64,000 bases of DNA. It comes from Lentzea alba. GTDB taxonomy: Bacteria > Actinomycetota > Actinomycetes > Mycobacteriales > Pseudonocardiaceae. Position 1 is the stretch's first letter, and each line of letters starts with the position of its first letter. The DNA lies in the NCBI RefSeq assembly GCF_011067745.1, contig NZ_JAAMPJ010000004.1, positions 620,001 to 684,000 on the forward strand, given 5' to 3'. The position numbers and the translations under genes were made by a program. The notes under the pieces were generated by a model. It did not search any database. It worked only from the letters and a program-made list of their open reading frames with translations, and was not told the origin of the DNA. Positions 45,459 through 54,053 of the stretch are shown piece after piece.

Positions 45459-46757
45459 GTGCCCGCACGCGTGAAGATCATGTGCTGGCTCCTCGGCCTG
45501 ATGACGCTCGTCCTCGCGACCGTCGTGGTCGTGGTGTGGCGGTTCCTGCTCGTCGACGTCGACGACCGGATGAACCGCGCCCTGGAACAGGAGACGGGGG
45601 AGTTCAGCTCCTACGCCGAAACCCACGCCGGCGACGCGCGAGCGGTGGCCGAGGCGCACCTGCGCCTGCAGTACCCGGACGAGTACGAGGCTCACCTCGC
45701 GGTGCCGGCCACCGGCAAGGTGCTGGTGCAGCGTTCGAACGTGACGTACGCGCTGGAGAACGACCGCGCGGTGCTGGGCGTGATCACGTCGTCCGGCGCG
45801 ACCTGGGGAGTGGTGGCCACGCCCGCCGGCCCGTTCCGCTGGGCGAAGGTGCACGTGGTCGGTGCCTCCGAGATGTGGTTCGTGACCGGCTACTTCGAGG
45901 ACGGCGTGCACGCCCCGGTGCACTCGACGGTGCGCGTGCTGGTGCTGGTGTCGCTGGCGGGCCTGCTGATCGCCGCGCTGATCGCGTGGTTCGTGGCGGG
46001 CGTGATCCTCGCGCCGGTGCGAATGGTCCGGCAGGCCGCCGCCGAGATCACCGAGGACGACCTGACCCGCCGCATCCCGGTGTCCGGCAACGACGACGTC
46101 GCCGCACTCGCGCGGCAGTTCAACTCGATGCTCGACCGCCTGGAACGCTCCTTCCGGCTGCAGCGCCAGTTCCTCGACGACGCCTCCCACGAGCTGCGCA
46201 CCCCGATCACCATCGTCCGCGGCCACCTGGAGCTGATGGGCGACTCGCCGACCGAGCGTGCCGAGGTCGTCCGCCTGTGCACCGACGAACTGGACCGCAT
46301 GGCCCGTCTGGTGGAGGACCTGTTGCTGCTGGTCAAGGCCGAACGCCCGGACTTCCTGCGTCCCGTCGCCGTGTCGTTGCCCGAACTGACCAGCGACATC
46401 GACGCGAAGCTCCGCGCGTTGGGTGACCGCCGGTGGGTGCTCGAGTCGATCGCGGAAGGGGAGGCGGTGCTCGACCCGCAACGCGTCACGCAGGCCCTCG
46501 TACAGCTCGCCTCGAACGCGGTCCGGCACACTTCACAGGGCTCCACCATCCGGTTCGGGTCCTCTGTGGACTCCGCGGTGTCCTTCTGGGTGGCCGACTC
46601 CGGGCCGGGCGTGCGCGACGAGTCGTTGCTCTTCTCCCGGTCGACCGGCCTGGGGCTGCCGATCGTGAAGGCGATCGCTCTCGCCCACGGAGGTGCGGTG
46701 CACGTGCGTTCGGTGTCCGGTGAGGGAGCGACTTTTGTGGTGGAGGTGCCGCGATGA
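45459..46757 (+). CDS. Sensor histidine kinase
   Basis: 432 residues, GTG start. Two membrane helices (~8-31 and ~157-184) flank a ~125-residue extracellular sensor domain with no known fold label. HAMP (~180-232, VRMVRQAAAEITEDDLTRRIPV), HisKA with phospho-acceptor His244 in DDASHELRTPI, then HATPase_c with N-box LVQLASNAVRH, G1 DSGPGV and G2 GLGLPIVKAIALAHGG. The ATP-lid region is short but the G boxes are intact. The stop overlaps the response regulator start by 4 bp. Confidence 0.93.
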   Translation: MPARVKIMCWLLGLMTLVLATVVVVVWRFLLVDVDDRMNRALEQETGEFSSYAETHAGDARAVAEAHLRLQYPDEYEAHLAVPATGKVLVQRSNVTYALENDRAVLGVITSSGATWGVVATPAGPFRWAKVHVVGASEMWFVTGYFEDGVHAPVHSTVRVLVLVSLAGLLIAALIAWFVAGVILAPVRMVRQAAAEITEDDLTRRIPVSGNDDVAALARQFNSMLDRLERSFRLQRQFLDDASHELRTPITIVRGHLELMGDSPTERAEVVRLCTDELDRMARLVEDLLLLVKAERPDFLRPVAVSLPELTSDIDAKLRALGDRRWVLESIAEGEAVLDPQRVTQALVQLASNAVRHTSQGSTIRFGSSVDSAVSFWVADSGPGVRDESLLFSRSTGLGLPIVKAIALAHGGAVHVRSVSGEGATFVVEVPR

Positions 46758-47407
46758 CCGGCCGGATCCTGATCGTCGAGGACGAGGAACGCATCGCGTC
46801 CTTCGTCGAAAAGGGCTTGCGAGCCAACGGCTTCACCACGTCGGTCGTGTCGTCCGGAGCGGACGCCCTGTCGTGGGCCGGGTCGTTCGACCTGATCGTG
46901 CTGGACCTGGGCCTGCCGGACGTCGACGGCTTCTCGGTGCTGCGAACGATGCGTTCGCAGGGAGTGGTGACGCCCGTGATCATCCTGACCGCTCGTGACT
47001 CGGTGCACGACACCGTGGCGGGGTTGTCGGGTGGCGCCGACGACTACATGACCAAGCCGTTCCGCTTCGAGGAGCTGCTCGCCCGCGTGCGGCTGCGGTT
47101 GCGCCCGCCCGGTGTTCCCGAGGCCACCGTGCTGACGTCCGGCACGCTGTCGCTGGACCTGCGCACCAGGCAGGCCGTGGTGCCGTCCGGGCCGGTCGAC
47201 CTGACCGCGCGGGAGTTCGCGCTGCTGGAGCTGTTCCTGCGGCATCCGGGTCAGGTGCTGGTGCGTGAGCAGATCCTGTCGCACGTGTGGGGCTACGACT
47301 TCGACCCCGGGTCCAATGTGGTCGACGTCTACGTTCGTTCGCTGCGCCGGAAAATCGGTGTTGCGCGCGTGGAAACCGTGCGGGGAATGGGTTACCGGCT
47401 GGTCTAG
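46754..47407 (+). CDS. OmpR-family response regulator
   Basis: 217 residues. Receiver domain with acidic pair Glu9/Asp10, phospho-acceptor Asp51 in LIVLDLGLPDVDG, conserved Thr in ILTARD and Lys in DYMTKPF; trans_reg_C winged helix (~128-217, LTAREFALLELFLRHPGQVLVREQILSHVWG, VDVYVRSLRRKI). Partner of the kinase upstream. The repeated boxes at 45158 and 47406 suggest it controls its own operon and the SLC13/glycerate kinase genes. Confidence 0.94.
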   Translation: MTGRILIVEDEERIASFVEKGLRANGFTTSVVSSGADALSWAGSFDLIVLDLGLPDVDGFSVLRTMRSQGVVTPVIILTARDSVHDTVAGLSGGADDYMTKPFRFEELLARVRLRLRPPGVPEATVLTSGTLSLDLRTRQAVVPSGPVDLTAREFALLELFLRHPGQVLVREQILSHVWGYDFDPGSNVVDVYVRSLRRKIGVARVETVRGMGYRLV

Positions 47408-47435
47408 ATGAAGGCTTCTTCATCGTCGTCTCACG
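47406..47435 (+). promoter_or_regulatory. Putative response-regulator box 2 (SLC13/glycerate kinase operon)
   Basis: AGATGAAG-N3-TCTTCATC-N3-GTCTCA begins on the stop codon of the response regulator gene and ends 15 bp before the carrier's GTG. Matches box 1 at 24 of 30 positions with identical spacing. Confidence 0.65.
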
Positions 47436-47450
47436 TGTGGCTCAGCGTGT

Positions 47451-48857
47451 GTGAGCACTCTGGTTCACGTGATTCTGACGTTGGTGGTCTTCGCGGCGGC
47501 GGTGCTCCTGTGGGTGTGCACGCCGCTGGACGACACGTTCGTCGCACTGGCGGCCGTGGCGGTGCTGCTGCTCTGCGGCGTCCTGCCCGCGTCGTCACTG
47601 GCGGCGCTCGGCAGCTCGACGACCTGGCTGCTCATCGCGGCGTTCGTGCTGGCGGCAGGCGTGACGGCGTCCGGCCTGCCGGCCCGGCTGGCGACCTGGC
47701 TGCTGGGCCGTGCCAGAACCGTGCGCGGCCTGGCCCACCTGACGGCACTCGCACTGCTGATCACGGCGTTCTTCGTGCCGTCCACGTCGGGCCGCGCCGC
47801 GCTGACCCTGCCGGTCTACGCGGAGCTGCGGGGCGGGCTGAACTCGCGGGTCGCGCGGGCGTTCGGGGTGCTGTTCCCGTCGGTGATCCTGCTGACCGCG
47901 GTGGCCACCGTCGTGGGCGCGGGGGCGCACCTGATCACGAACTCGCTGCTGGAGGCCGCGACCGGGCAGGGCATCGGGTTCGGGTGGTGGCTGGCGCTCG
48001 GGGTGCCGCTGGCGGTGGTGAGCGCGCACGTGACGGCGGAGATCGTGTTGTGGTTGTTCACGACTCGGGCGGACCGCAAACGGCCCGTGGTGGCAGCGCG
48101 GAGCGAGGGTCCCCTGCTAGGGGTCCCCTGTTCTAATTCTCCCAGACAGCACCGACAATTTCGGACGCTCGAACTCGCGCCGGTCACGATCTCGGCGGCC
48201 GCCACCCAGCCCCTCACCACGCCCGAGCAAACCGCGCCCGCCGCCACCCAGCGCCTCACCAGGCCGGAGTGGACCGCACTGGCGATCGTCCTCGCCGTCT
48301 CCCTCACCTGGCTCAGCGAACCGTGGCACGGCATCGCCCCCGAAGTCGCCGCTCTCACCGGCGCCCTCCTGATCACCGCCCCGCGCCTCGGCACCACGAC
48401 GATCAAGCAGGCGTTCGCCGACATCCCGTGGTCGCTCCTGCTGTTCATGGCCGCCACCACGATGCTCGGCACCGCCCTCATCAGGTCAGGCGCGGCCAAC
48501 CTCGTCGCGGGCCTGGTCAGCCCGGCCCACCTCCTCCCGACGGTGATCGCGGTGAGCCTCGCCGCCCACCTCGTGATCCAGTCCCGCTCGGCCCGTTCGA
48601 GCGTCCTCATCCCGATCGTCATCCCGCTGGCCGCGGCCGCCGGGCTGAACCCCGCCGCGCTCGCCTTCGCCTCCACCGCGGCCGCCGGTTTCTGCCACAC
48701 GCTCACGTCGTCGGCGAAACCCGTCGCGCTCTTCGCCGACGCCTACGAACCGAAGGACCTGCTCAAGCTGTCCGCGGTCCTTGCCCCGGTCACCGGCCTG
48801 CTCGTGTTCGCGGCGGCCGTCTTCCTCTGGCCCAGCCTGGGCCTGCCACTGAAATGA
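47451..48857 (+). CDS. SLC13-type anion/dicarboxylate carrier
   Basis: 468 residues, GTG start. About ten membrane segments in two halves with the serine-rich helix-hairpin motifs of the DASS/SLC13 family (FFVPSTSGRAALTLPVYAEL in the first half, VIQSRSARSSVLIPIVIPLA in the second). It probably imports a carboxylate such as citrate, succinate, glycerate or tartronate; a glycerate kinase gene follows, which favours glycerate-like acids. The cytoplasmic loop between halves (~215-275) contains an AT-richer stretch with rare codons and a GC hairpin (48107-48127) unlike the rest of the gene, suggesting an inserted sequence. The stop overlaps an ATG next to the kinase start. Confidence 0.82.
   Translation: MSTLVHVILTLVVFAAAVLLWVCTPLDDTFVALAAVAVLLLCGVLPASSLAALGSSTTWLLIAAFVLAAGVTASGLPARLATWLLGRARTVRGLAHLTALALLITAFFVPSTSGRAALTLPVYAELRGGLNSRVARAFGVLFPSVILLTAVATVVGAGAHLITNSLLEAATGQGIGFGWWLALGVPLAVVSAHVTAEIVLWLFTTRADRKRPVVAARSEGPLLGVPCSNSPRQHRQFRTLELAPVTISAAATQPLTTPEQTAPAATQRLTRPEWTALAIVLAVSLTWLSEPWHGIAPEVAALTGALLITAPRLGTTTIKQAFADIPWSLLLFMAATTMLGTALIRSGAANLVAGLVSPAHLLPTVIAVSLAAHLVIQSRSARSSVLIPIVIPLAAAAGLNPAALAFASTAAAGFCHTLTSSAKPVALFADAYEPKDLLKLSAVLAPVTGLLVFAAAVFLWPSLGLPLK
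48107..48127 (+). repeat. GC hairpin inside the SLC13 gene loop, possible inserted element
   Basis: GGGTCCCCT-GCT-AGGGGTCCC forms a stem with one mismatch, with the GGTCCCCTG phrase repeated directly. The following ~40 bp use codons rare here (CTA, TCT, AAT, AGA, CAA, TTT). It looks like intergenic-type DNA captured in frame within a coding sequence. Confidence 0.45.
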
Positions 48858-48865
48858 GGCCGACC

Positions 48866-49999
48866 ATGCGTTTTCTCGTTGCTCCCAGCGGTTTCAAGGA
48901 GTCGCTCGACGCCTGCGCCGTCGCCGACGCGATCGCCGCGGGCATCCACCGGGTCGTTCCCGGTGCGGTCGTGGACAAGGTGCCACTCGTCGACGGTGGC
49001 GAGGGCTCGGCCAAGGCGCTCGCCGAAGCCACCGGCGGCACGCTGATCCCCGCCCTCGTGACCGGACCGATCGGCGCACCCGTGCCGTCGCACTTCGCGT
49101 TGCTCGGCGGTCCCGGACCGCGCACCGCTGTGGTCGAGATGGCCGCGGCGGCCGGGCTCAGGCTCGTGCCGAAGGGGCACCGCGACCCGGCGAGCACCAC
49201 CACGTACGGCGTCGGCGAGCTGATCAAGGCAGCGCTCGACCTCGGCGTGGACCGGATCCTCGTCGGCTGCGGCGACTCCGGCACGTCCGACGGCGGCGCG
49301 GGCGCGTTGCAGGCGCTGGGCGCGCGGATCACCGACGAACACGGGCGTGACATCAGCAGAGGGGGAGCGGCGCTGATCGGCGCCGGCGCGATCGATCTGT
49401 CCGAAGTGGACCCGCGACTGGACAAGGCGGAGATCACCGTGGCGTGCAACCCGCACAACGTCCTGTGCGGCGACCGCGGTGTGGCAAGGGTGTTCGGACC
49501 GCAGAAAGGCGCCACGCCGGGCCAGGTCGAGCAACTCGCCGCCGCCCTCGACAACTGGGCGGGCCTGCTCGGGGGAGACGTCGCGACCATTCCCGGCGGC
49601 GGTGCGTCCGGCGGGCTCGGCGCCGGACTGCACGCGCTCGGTGCGACCCTCGTACCGCGGTTCGACGTGATCCTCGATCACTCCGATCTGGACGCACGCC
49701 TCCCGTACGCCGACCTCGTCATCACCGCCGAGGGCGCGATCGACGGCCAGACCCCGCACGGCAAGGTGCCGGCCGAGGTGGCGCGCAGGGCGAAGAAGCA
49801 CGGCAAACCGGTGATCGCGCTGGCCGGCACGATCGGCGCCGACGCCCGCGTCAACCACGACGTCGGCATCGACGCCTACACCAGCATCATCGCCGCGCCC
49901 GTCGAACTGGACACCGCGATCGCCAGGACCGCGGAACTGCTGACCGACGCCACCGAACGCACGCTGCGGCTCGTGCTGGTCGGGGCGTCGCTCACATGA
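48866..49999 (+). CDS. Glycerate kinase (GckA/GarK type I)
   Basis: 377 residues. Family start MRFLVAPSGFKESLDA, the DGGEGSAKAL motif, GCGDSGTSDGGAGALQALG phosphate-binding region, ACNPHNVLCGDRGVARVFGPQKGA, and GGGASGGLGAGL. Phosphorylates glycerate (2- or 3-position) with ATP, feeding lower glycolysis. ATG 48866 has GAGG seven bases upstream; the ATG at 48854 overlaps the carrier stop and is less typical. Follows the carrier by 8 bp, so import and activation of a C3 acid are linked, probably under the upstream two-component system. It overlaps the convergent papain-fold gene by 8 bp. Confidence 0.93.
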   Translation: MRFLVAPSGFKESLDACAVADAIAAGIHRVVPGAVVDKVPLVDGGEGSAKALAEATGGTLIPALVTGPIGAPVPSHFALLGGPGPRTAVVEMAAAAGLRLVPKGHRDPASTTTYGVGELIKAALDLGVDRILVGCGDSGTSDGGAGALQALGARITDEHGRDISRGGAALIGAGAIDLSEVDPRLDKAEITVACNPHNVLCGDRGVARVFGPQKGATPGQVEQLAAALDNWAGLLGGDVATIPGGGASGGLGAGLHALGATLVPRFDVILDHSDLDARLPYADLVITAEGAIDGQTPHGKVPAEVARRAKKHGKPVIALAGTIGADARVNHDVGIDAYTSIIAAPVELDTAIARTAELLTDATERTLRLVLVGASLT

Positions 50000-50606
50000 C
50001 GACGATCTCGATCTCCTTGCGGAGCTTGGCGCCGTCCAGCAGGTCGAGGTCGTCCCCGCTCCAGAACCGGCCGGGGTCGTACCAGTTGGGCCTGCGCTTG
50101 GGCAGCAGCCCCATCTCCTCGTACGTCACGGCCACGATCTCCGCGCAGAACGCGCTCTCCAGCGAGGCATCGGCCTTGGGCCGCAACGGAACCCGCCCGC
50201 GCAGCCACCGCGACGCCAGCTTGGCGGTCGACGGGAACGGCGTGCCGTCCAGCCGCGCCACGGTCCTCAGCGCCGCGTCCTCCATCTCACGCGTCACGAC
50301 GTGGTCGAGCTGCCGCAGCCACGCCCGCTGGTGGTACTTGTCGTGCCACGTCACCACGGCGTCGCGCAGGTCGTGCAGTTGAGCGCCGCGCTGGTGCGTG
50401 CCGGTCCACATGTCCTTGAGCGACTTGCCGAGCTCGGCGTGCCACATCAACGGCGGCAGGTCGTCCAGCACGATCGCCATGCCCACGTGGTTGACCGGGC
50501 TGTTGGTCATGGCCTGGATCGCCCGGTCCGCGGCGCTGCGGCCGCGGAACACCCACACGTCACCGGTGCGGGTCATCTCCACGGCTTGGTCCAGGGTTGT
50601 CGCCAT
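49992..50606 (-). CDS. Permuted papain-fold (YiiX/LRAT-like) cysteine hydrolase
   Basis: 204 residues, cytoplasmic. The order of catalytic residues is circularly permuted: GDVWVF...SPVNHVGMAI provides His40 first and SAFCAEIVAVTYEEMG provides Cys154 later, as in NlpC/P60 permuted members, YiiX and LRAT. Such enzymes cleave or transfer acyl or amide groups on lipids or peptides; substrate unknown. No signal peptide. It is divergent from the 53-residue membrane protein gene, 19 bp away. Confidence 0.75.
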   Translation of the reverse strand: MATTLDQAVEMTRTGDVWVFRGRSAADRAIQAMTNSPVNHVGMAIVLDDLPPLMWHAELGKSLKDMWTGTHQRGAQLHDLRDAVVTWHDKYHQRAWLRQLDHVVTREMEDAALRTVARLDGTPFPSTAKLASRWLRGRVPLRPKADASLESAFCAEIVAVTYEEMGLLPKRRPNWYDPGRFWSGDDLDLLDGAKLRKEIEIVVM

Positions 50607-50625
50607 AGCCCGTTAGCCTAGGCAC

Positions 50626-50787
50626 ATGAAGCTGTGGAAGGTGATCGGTCTGGCCGCTTTCGCGGGTGTCGCGGCGAGCGGCGTGGTCGTCGCCCGCAAC
50701 CAGCGCCGGCGCGCCGCCTACACCCCGGACCAGGTCAGGGAGCGTCTGCACCAGCGGCTGGCCGAGGCCTCGAACCAGCCGGAATGA
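50626..50787 (+). CDS. 53-residue single-pass membrane micro-protein
   Basis: ATG at 50626 reads MKLWKVIGLAAFAGVAASGV, then VVARNQRRRAAYTPDQVRER and a short tail to TGA at 50785-50787. One membrane helix (~6-23) is followed by a basic RNQRRR stop-transfer and an amphipathic helix ending near NQPE. Small proteins of this plan are common in actinomycetes and of unknown role. Codon use (third-position GC) fits a real gene. Confidence 0.6.
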   Translation: MKLWKVIGLAAFAGVAASGVVVARNQRRRAAYTPDQVRERLHQRLAEASNQPE

Positions 50788-50813
50788 CGCGTACGACATG
50801 CGGATGAACTGAT

Positions 50814-50837
50814 CACGCTCCGGCCGCCCGGAGTGTG
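50814..50837 (+). terminator. Stem-loop before the STAND NTPase gene
   Basis: CACGCTCCGG (50814-50823) pairs with CCGGAGTGTG (50828-50837) at 9 of 10 positions, with a 4-nt loop. The right arm contains the GTG at 50835, so if this is a terminator the true start is more likely the ATG at 50850. Confidence 0.45.
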
Positions 50838-53800
50838 ACAATCGCGGTGATGACGTCGACGAGCCGGCTACTCCTGGCGCTGCGAGACCTGGCTGAGCTC
50901 GCCGGCCGGTCCGGCGCGGACCTGCCCGACTGCACGTCGTGGGAGGACGTCGAGACGTTCGTCCAGGACTGTCTCACCCAGGCCGCGTCCACCTCGCGAA
51001 CCGTGCCGCGCCGGCTCGGTGATCTCCTGCACTACCAGCGGCTGTTCGAGTCGGCGGAGGTGCGCAACCAGGTCAGCGGAACCGCCGGGCAGGTGTTCCA
51101 GGCACGAGACGTCCACGGCGACGTGCACCTGCACAAAACGCCCGCAGCGCGCTCGGCCTACCTGGAGCAGGTGCGCCGGATCGCGCCGGACGACCTCTAC
51201 GACCGGGACGCCGAACTGGCTGAGCTCGCGGCCTGGTGCCTGGACGACGAACACGACAAGACCTACACCTGGTGGCAAGCTCCGGCGTGGACGGGGAAGT
51301 CCGCGCTGATGTCGTGGTTCGTGCTGCACCCACCAGCAGGTGTCCGCGTGGTGTCGTTCTTCGTCACCGCGCGGCTGTCCAGTCAGAACCACAAGACCGC
51401 GTTCGCCGAGGTCGTCCTCGAACAGCTGGCCGAGCTGCTCGGCCAGCCGTTGCCCGAGCTGCTCACCGACGCGACCCGTGACGCGCACTTGCTGGGCCTG
51501 CTCGCCCAGGCGGCAGCGGTGACCTACCGCGAGGGTGAGCGACTCGTACTGGTGGTCGACGGCCTGGACGAAGACCGCGGCGTCACCGTCGGACCGGATG
51601 CCCACAGCATCGCCGCGCTGTTGCCCGCCCGTCCGGCCGAGGGACTTCGAGTCGTCGTCGCCGGGCGGCCGCACCCGCCGATTCCCGCGGACGTGCCGGA
51701 CCGGCATCCTCTGCGCGACAACCGGATCGTCCGTCGTCTGGACCGGTCGCGGCACGCGGAAGTGGTGCGCGCCGACGCCCAGCGGGAACTCAACCACCTG
51801 CTGCGCGGCACGCCCGCCGAACGGGACCTGCTCGGACTCGTGGCCGCCGCCGGCGGAGGTTTGAGCGGCCACGACCTCGCGGACCTCACCGGATGGCCGG
51901 AGTGGGAGGTCGAGGAGCACCTCCGAGCGGTGTCCGGCCGCACGTTCAGCCATCGCGCGGATCCGCCCGTGTTCCTGCTCGCGCACGAACAACTCCAGCA
52001 GGACGCGATCCGGATGCTGGGCCCCGCGCAGGTGAACGCCTACCGGGAACGACTGCACGCCTGGGCGGACGGGTTCCGCGACCAGGGCTGGCCGATCGGG
52101 ACACCCGAGTACCTGCAGCGCGGCTACTTCCGGCTGCTGCACGAAACCGGTGACGTCGCGCGGATGCTGGCCTGCGCGCTCGACCGGCCCCGTCACCACC
52201 GCATGCTGGACCTGACCGGCGGCAACGGCGCGGCGATCACCGAGATCGCGGCCGTCCAGCAGGTCTTGAACGCCCAGGACCCTCCTGACCTGCTGCCGAT
52301 GATGCGTTTGGTGATCTATCGCGCGGAACTGCACGAGCGGAGCTTGTTCATCCCGCCAGAGCTTCCACAGGCGTGGGCCCATCTCGGGCACCACTCGAGG
52401 GCGGAGGCGCTGGCGTGGTCGCTACCGGCCGCCGCTCAGCGCGTGAGTGCGTTGATCGACGTGGCACGGACGGTCGCGGCCGCCGGTGATGTCGCCACGG
52501 CGAGGAGGATCGCGCGCACCATCGACCACCCCGACGCGGAGACGAGGGTGTTCGCAAGCGCGCACAAGCTTCCGAATCCTCAGAGCGGCACCTTGACCAA
52601 CGTCGCACGCACCGAGCGAGTGCTGCAGTCCTACAAAGCATCGGGGCGTTCGAGCAACCATTCGAGCGACGACGTGACGAAGGCTCTGTCGGAGAACAAG
52701 CTGGCCGATGCGGAAAGACTCGCTCGGGCGATCCCACGAGGGCCACGACAGTGGAGGGCGCTGGGGCAAGTGGTGCGGGCCTTGATCGACAAAGGCGACC
52801 TCGCCGATGCCGAACGTGTGGCCCGCTTCGTTCTCAACCCGCGCCAACGAGCCCGCGCGCTCACCGAGATGATCATCCCCATCGCCGTGGCCGGCGACCG
52901 AGCGCGTGCGGAGGCTCTCGCGGCCGAAGCGGAGAAACTCGCGCAGCTGGCCAGTCCCGTGCGGTACCAGGCGGAGGACCTGATCGCACTGCTCAAGGCG
53001 GTTGCGGTGGCCGGCGATCTCACGCGTGCACGGCAGCTGGCCGACGTCGTCGAGGACGCCCGCGAACAGGGCAGGGCGCTGACGGGACTGGTCGCGCTGA
53101 TGGCGGCACGGGGCGAGTCGGAGAGGGCGGAGGAGGTCACGGGCACCATCGCCGAGCCGTTCTGGCGGGCGAACGCGCTCGTCGCGCTCTACCTCGCCAC
53201 GGCGCGGGCCGGTGACAGCGCGGCGGCCGCCAGGATCCTGGCGACGTTGCAGGTCGTGGTCGGTGCTGTCCTCACCTCACGGGAGCAAGCGGCCGTGTGG
53301 GCGGGAGTTCCGGCAGGCATGGCTCTGCTCGGCGACGCTTCCGGCGCCGAGTCGTTCGCCCGCGCCATCGGCCACGACGACTGGAGAGACCAGGCGTTGA
53401 CCGACCTGGCCGTGGCGTTGGCGACCACCGGCCACGTGGATCGCGCCGAATCGGTGGCCGTGACGGTCAACGGCGAATCGCGTCGTGCTCAGGCCCTGAT
53501 CGCCGCCGGTGTGGCGGCGGTCCGCCGCGGTGACGTCGAACGCGGTGAAACGATCATCGAACAGATCGCCGATCCCCGTTGGTGCGCAAGGGCGTTCGCC
53601 GACCTGGCCGCGGTTGCTCGAGGTGCCGTCGCGCGACGGTTCGCGACGACGGCCCTGACCTGCTGCGGCGCGATCACGTTCACCGAGCAGAAGGCGATCG
53701 CGTTGTCCGAGGTCGTGACGGCGTTGGCACGATCTGGAGACCTGAGCGAGGCCGAAGCGGTGGTGCGCACGATCGTGATCTCCCGCTGGCGTGACCGCGC

Positions 53801-54053
53801 ACTGGCGGGGCTGGCGTCCGCGGTGGACCTGGCGCGGGCGCGAGCCATCGCCGGGACGATCAACGACGCCGAACTGAGCGCGCAAGTGCTGGCAGGGATC
53901 GCGGCGCGGAGCCCGTGGTCCGAGGCGCGCAGGCTCATCGCCGCCGTGCTGCGCCTCGGCAAGTGGACTCCGGTGCTCGACGTCCTGGCCCGGATCGAGC
54001 CGGCGGCCGTGCTCATGATCGGCGACGACGTCCTCAGCTCACCCCGACCTTGA
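50835..54053 (+). CDS. STAND-type NTPase with effector-linker motif and long alpha-helical repeat array
   Basis: 1072 residues. An N-terminal helical domain (~5-75) leads to a linker ARDVHGDVHLHK (~90-101) resembling the 'Q-A-x-x-I-x-G-x-V' hinge of actinomycete STAND conflict proteins. The NTPase (~120-430) has Walker A QAPAWTGKSALMSWFV and Walker B RLVLVVDGLDED. Residues ~525-1050 hold some ten alanine-rich ~35-residue helix pairs (pattern 'ALIDVARTVAAAGDVATARRIARTI', 'ALTDLAVALATTGHVDRAESVAVTV') resembling TPR/HEAT sensor repeats. No enzymatic effector domain is obvious, so the N-terminal domain may recruit a partner. Start at GTG 50835 or ATG 50850. Overlaps the convergent MFS gene by 20 bp. 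Confidence 0.8.
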   Translation: MTIAVMTSTSRLLLALRDLAELAGRSGADLPDCTSWEDVETFVQDCLTQAASTSRTVPRRLGDLLHYQRLFESAEVRNQVSGTAGQVFQARDVHGDVHLHKTPAARSAYLEQVRRIAPDDLYDRDAELAELAAWCLDDEHDKTYTWWQAPAWTGKSALMSWFVLHPPAGVRVVSFFVTARLSSQNHKTAFAEVVLEQLAELLGQPLPELLTDATRDAHLLGLLAQAAAVTYREGERLVLVVDGLDEDRGVTVGPDAHSIAALLPARPAEGLRVVVAGRPHPPIPADVPDRHPLRDNRIVRRLDRSRHAEVVRADAQRELNHLLRGTPAERDLLGLVAAAGGGLSGHDLADLTGWPEWEVEEHLRAVSGRTFSHRADPPVFLLAHEQLQQDAIRMLGPAQVNAYRERLHAWADGFRDQGWPIGTPEYLQRGYFRLLHETGDVARMLACALDRPRHHRMLDLTGGNGAAITEIAAVQQVLNAQDPPDLLPMMRLVIYRAELHERSLFIPPELPQAWAHLGHHSRAEALAWSLPAAAQRVSALIDVARTVAAAGDVATARRIARTIDHPDAETRVFASAHKLPNPQSGTLTNVARTERVLQSYKASGRSSNHSSDDVTKALSENKLADAERLARAIPRGPRQWRALGQVVRALIDKGDLADAERVARFVLNPRQRARALTEMIIPIAVAGDRARAEALAAEAEKLAQLASPVRYQAEDLIALLKAVAVAGDLTRARQLADVVEDAREQGRALTGLVALMAARGESERAEEVTGTIAEPFWRANALVALYLATARAGDSAAAARILATLQVVVGAVLTSREQAAVWAGVPAGMALLGDASGAESFARAIGHDDWRDQALTDLAVALATTGHVDRAESVAVTVNGESRRAQALIAAGVAAVRRGDVERGETIIEQIADPRWCARAFADLAAVARGAVARRFATTALTCCGAITFTEQKAIALSEVVTALARSGDLSEAEAVVRTIVISRWRDRALAGLASAVDLARARAIAGTINDAELSAQVLAGIAARSPWSEARRLIAAVLRLGKWTPVLDVLARIEPAAVLMIGDDVLSSPRP

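Noticed and set aside
50868..52394. Long minus-strand open frame over the STAND NTPase (and similar long antisense frames, e.g. 3994-5043, 10443-11861, 41420-42406)
   Set aside because: High-GC shadow frames: Arg/Ala/Gly/His-rich text with no domain, while the opposite strand has clear motifs.
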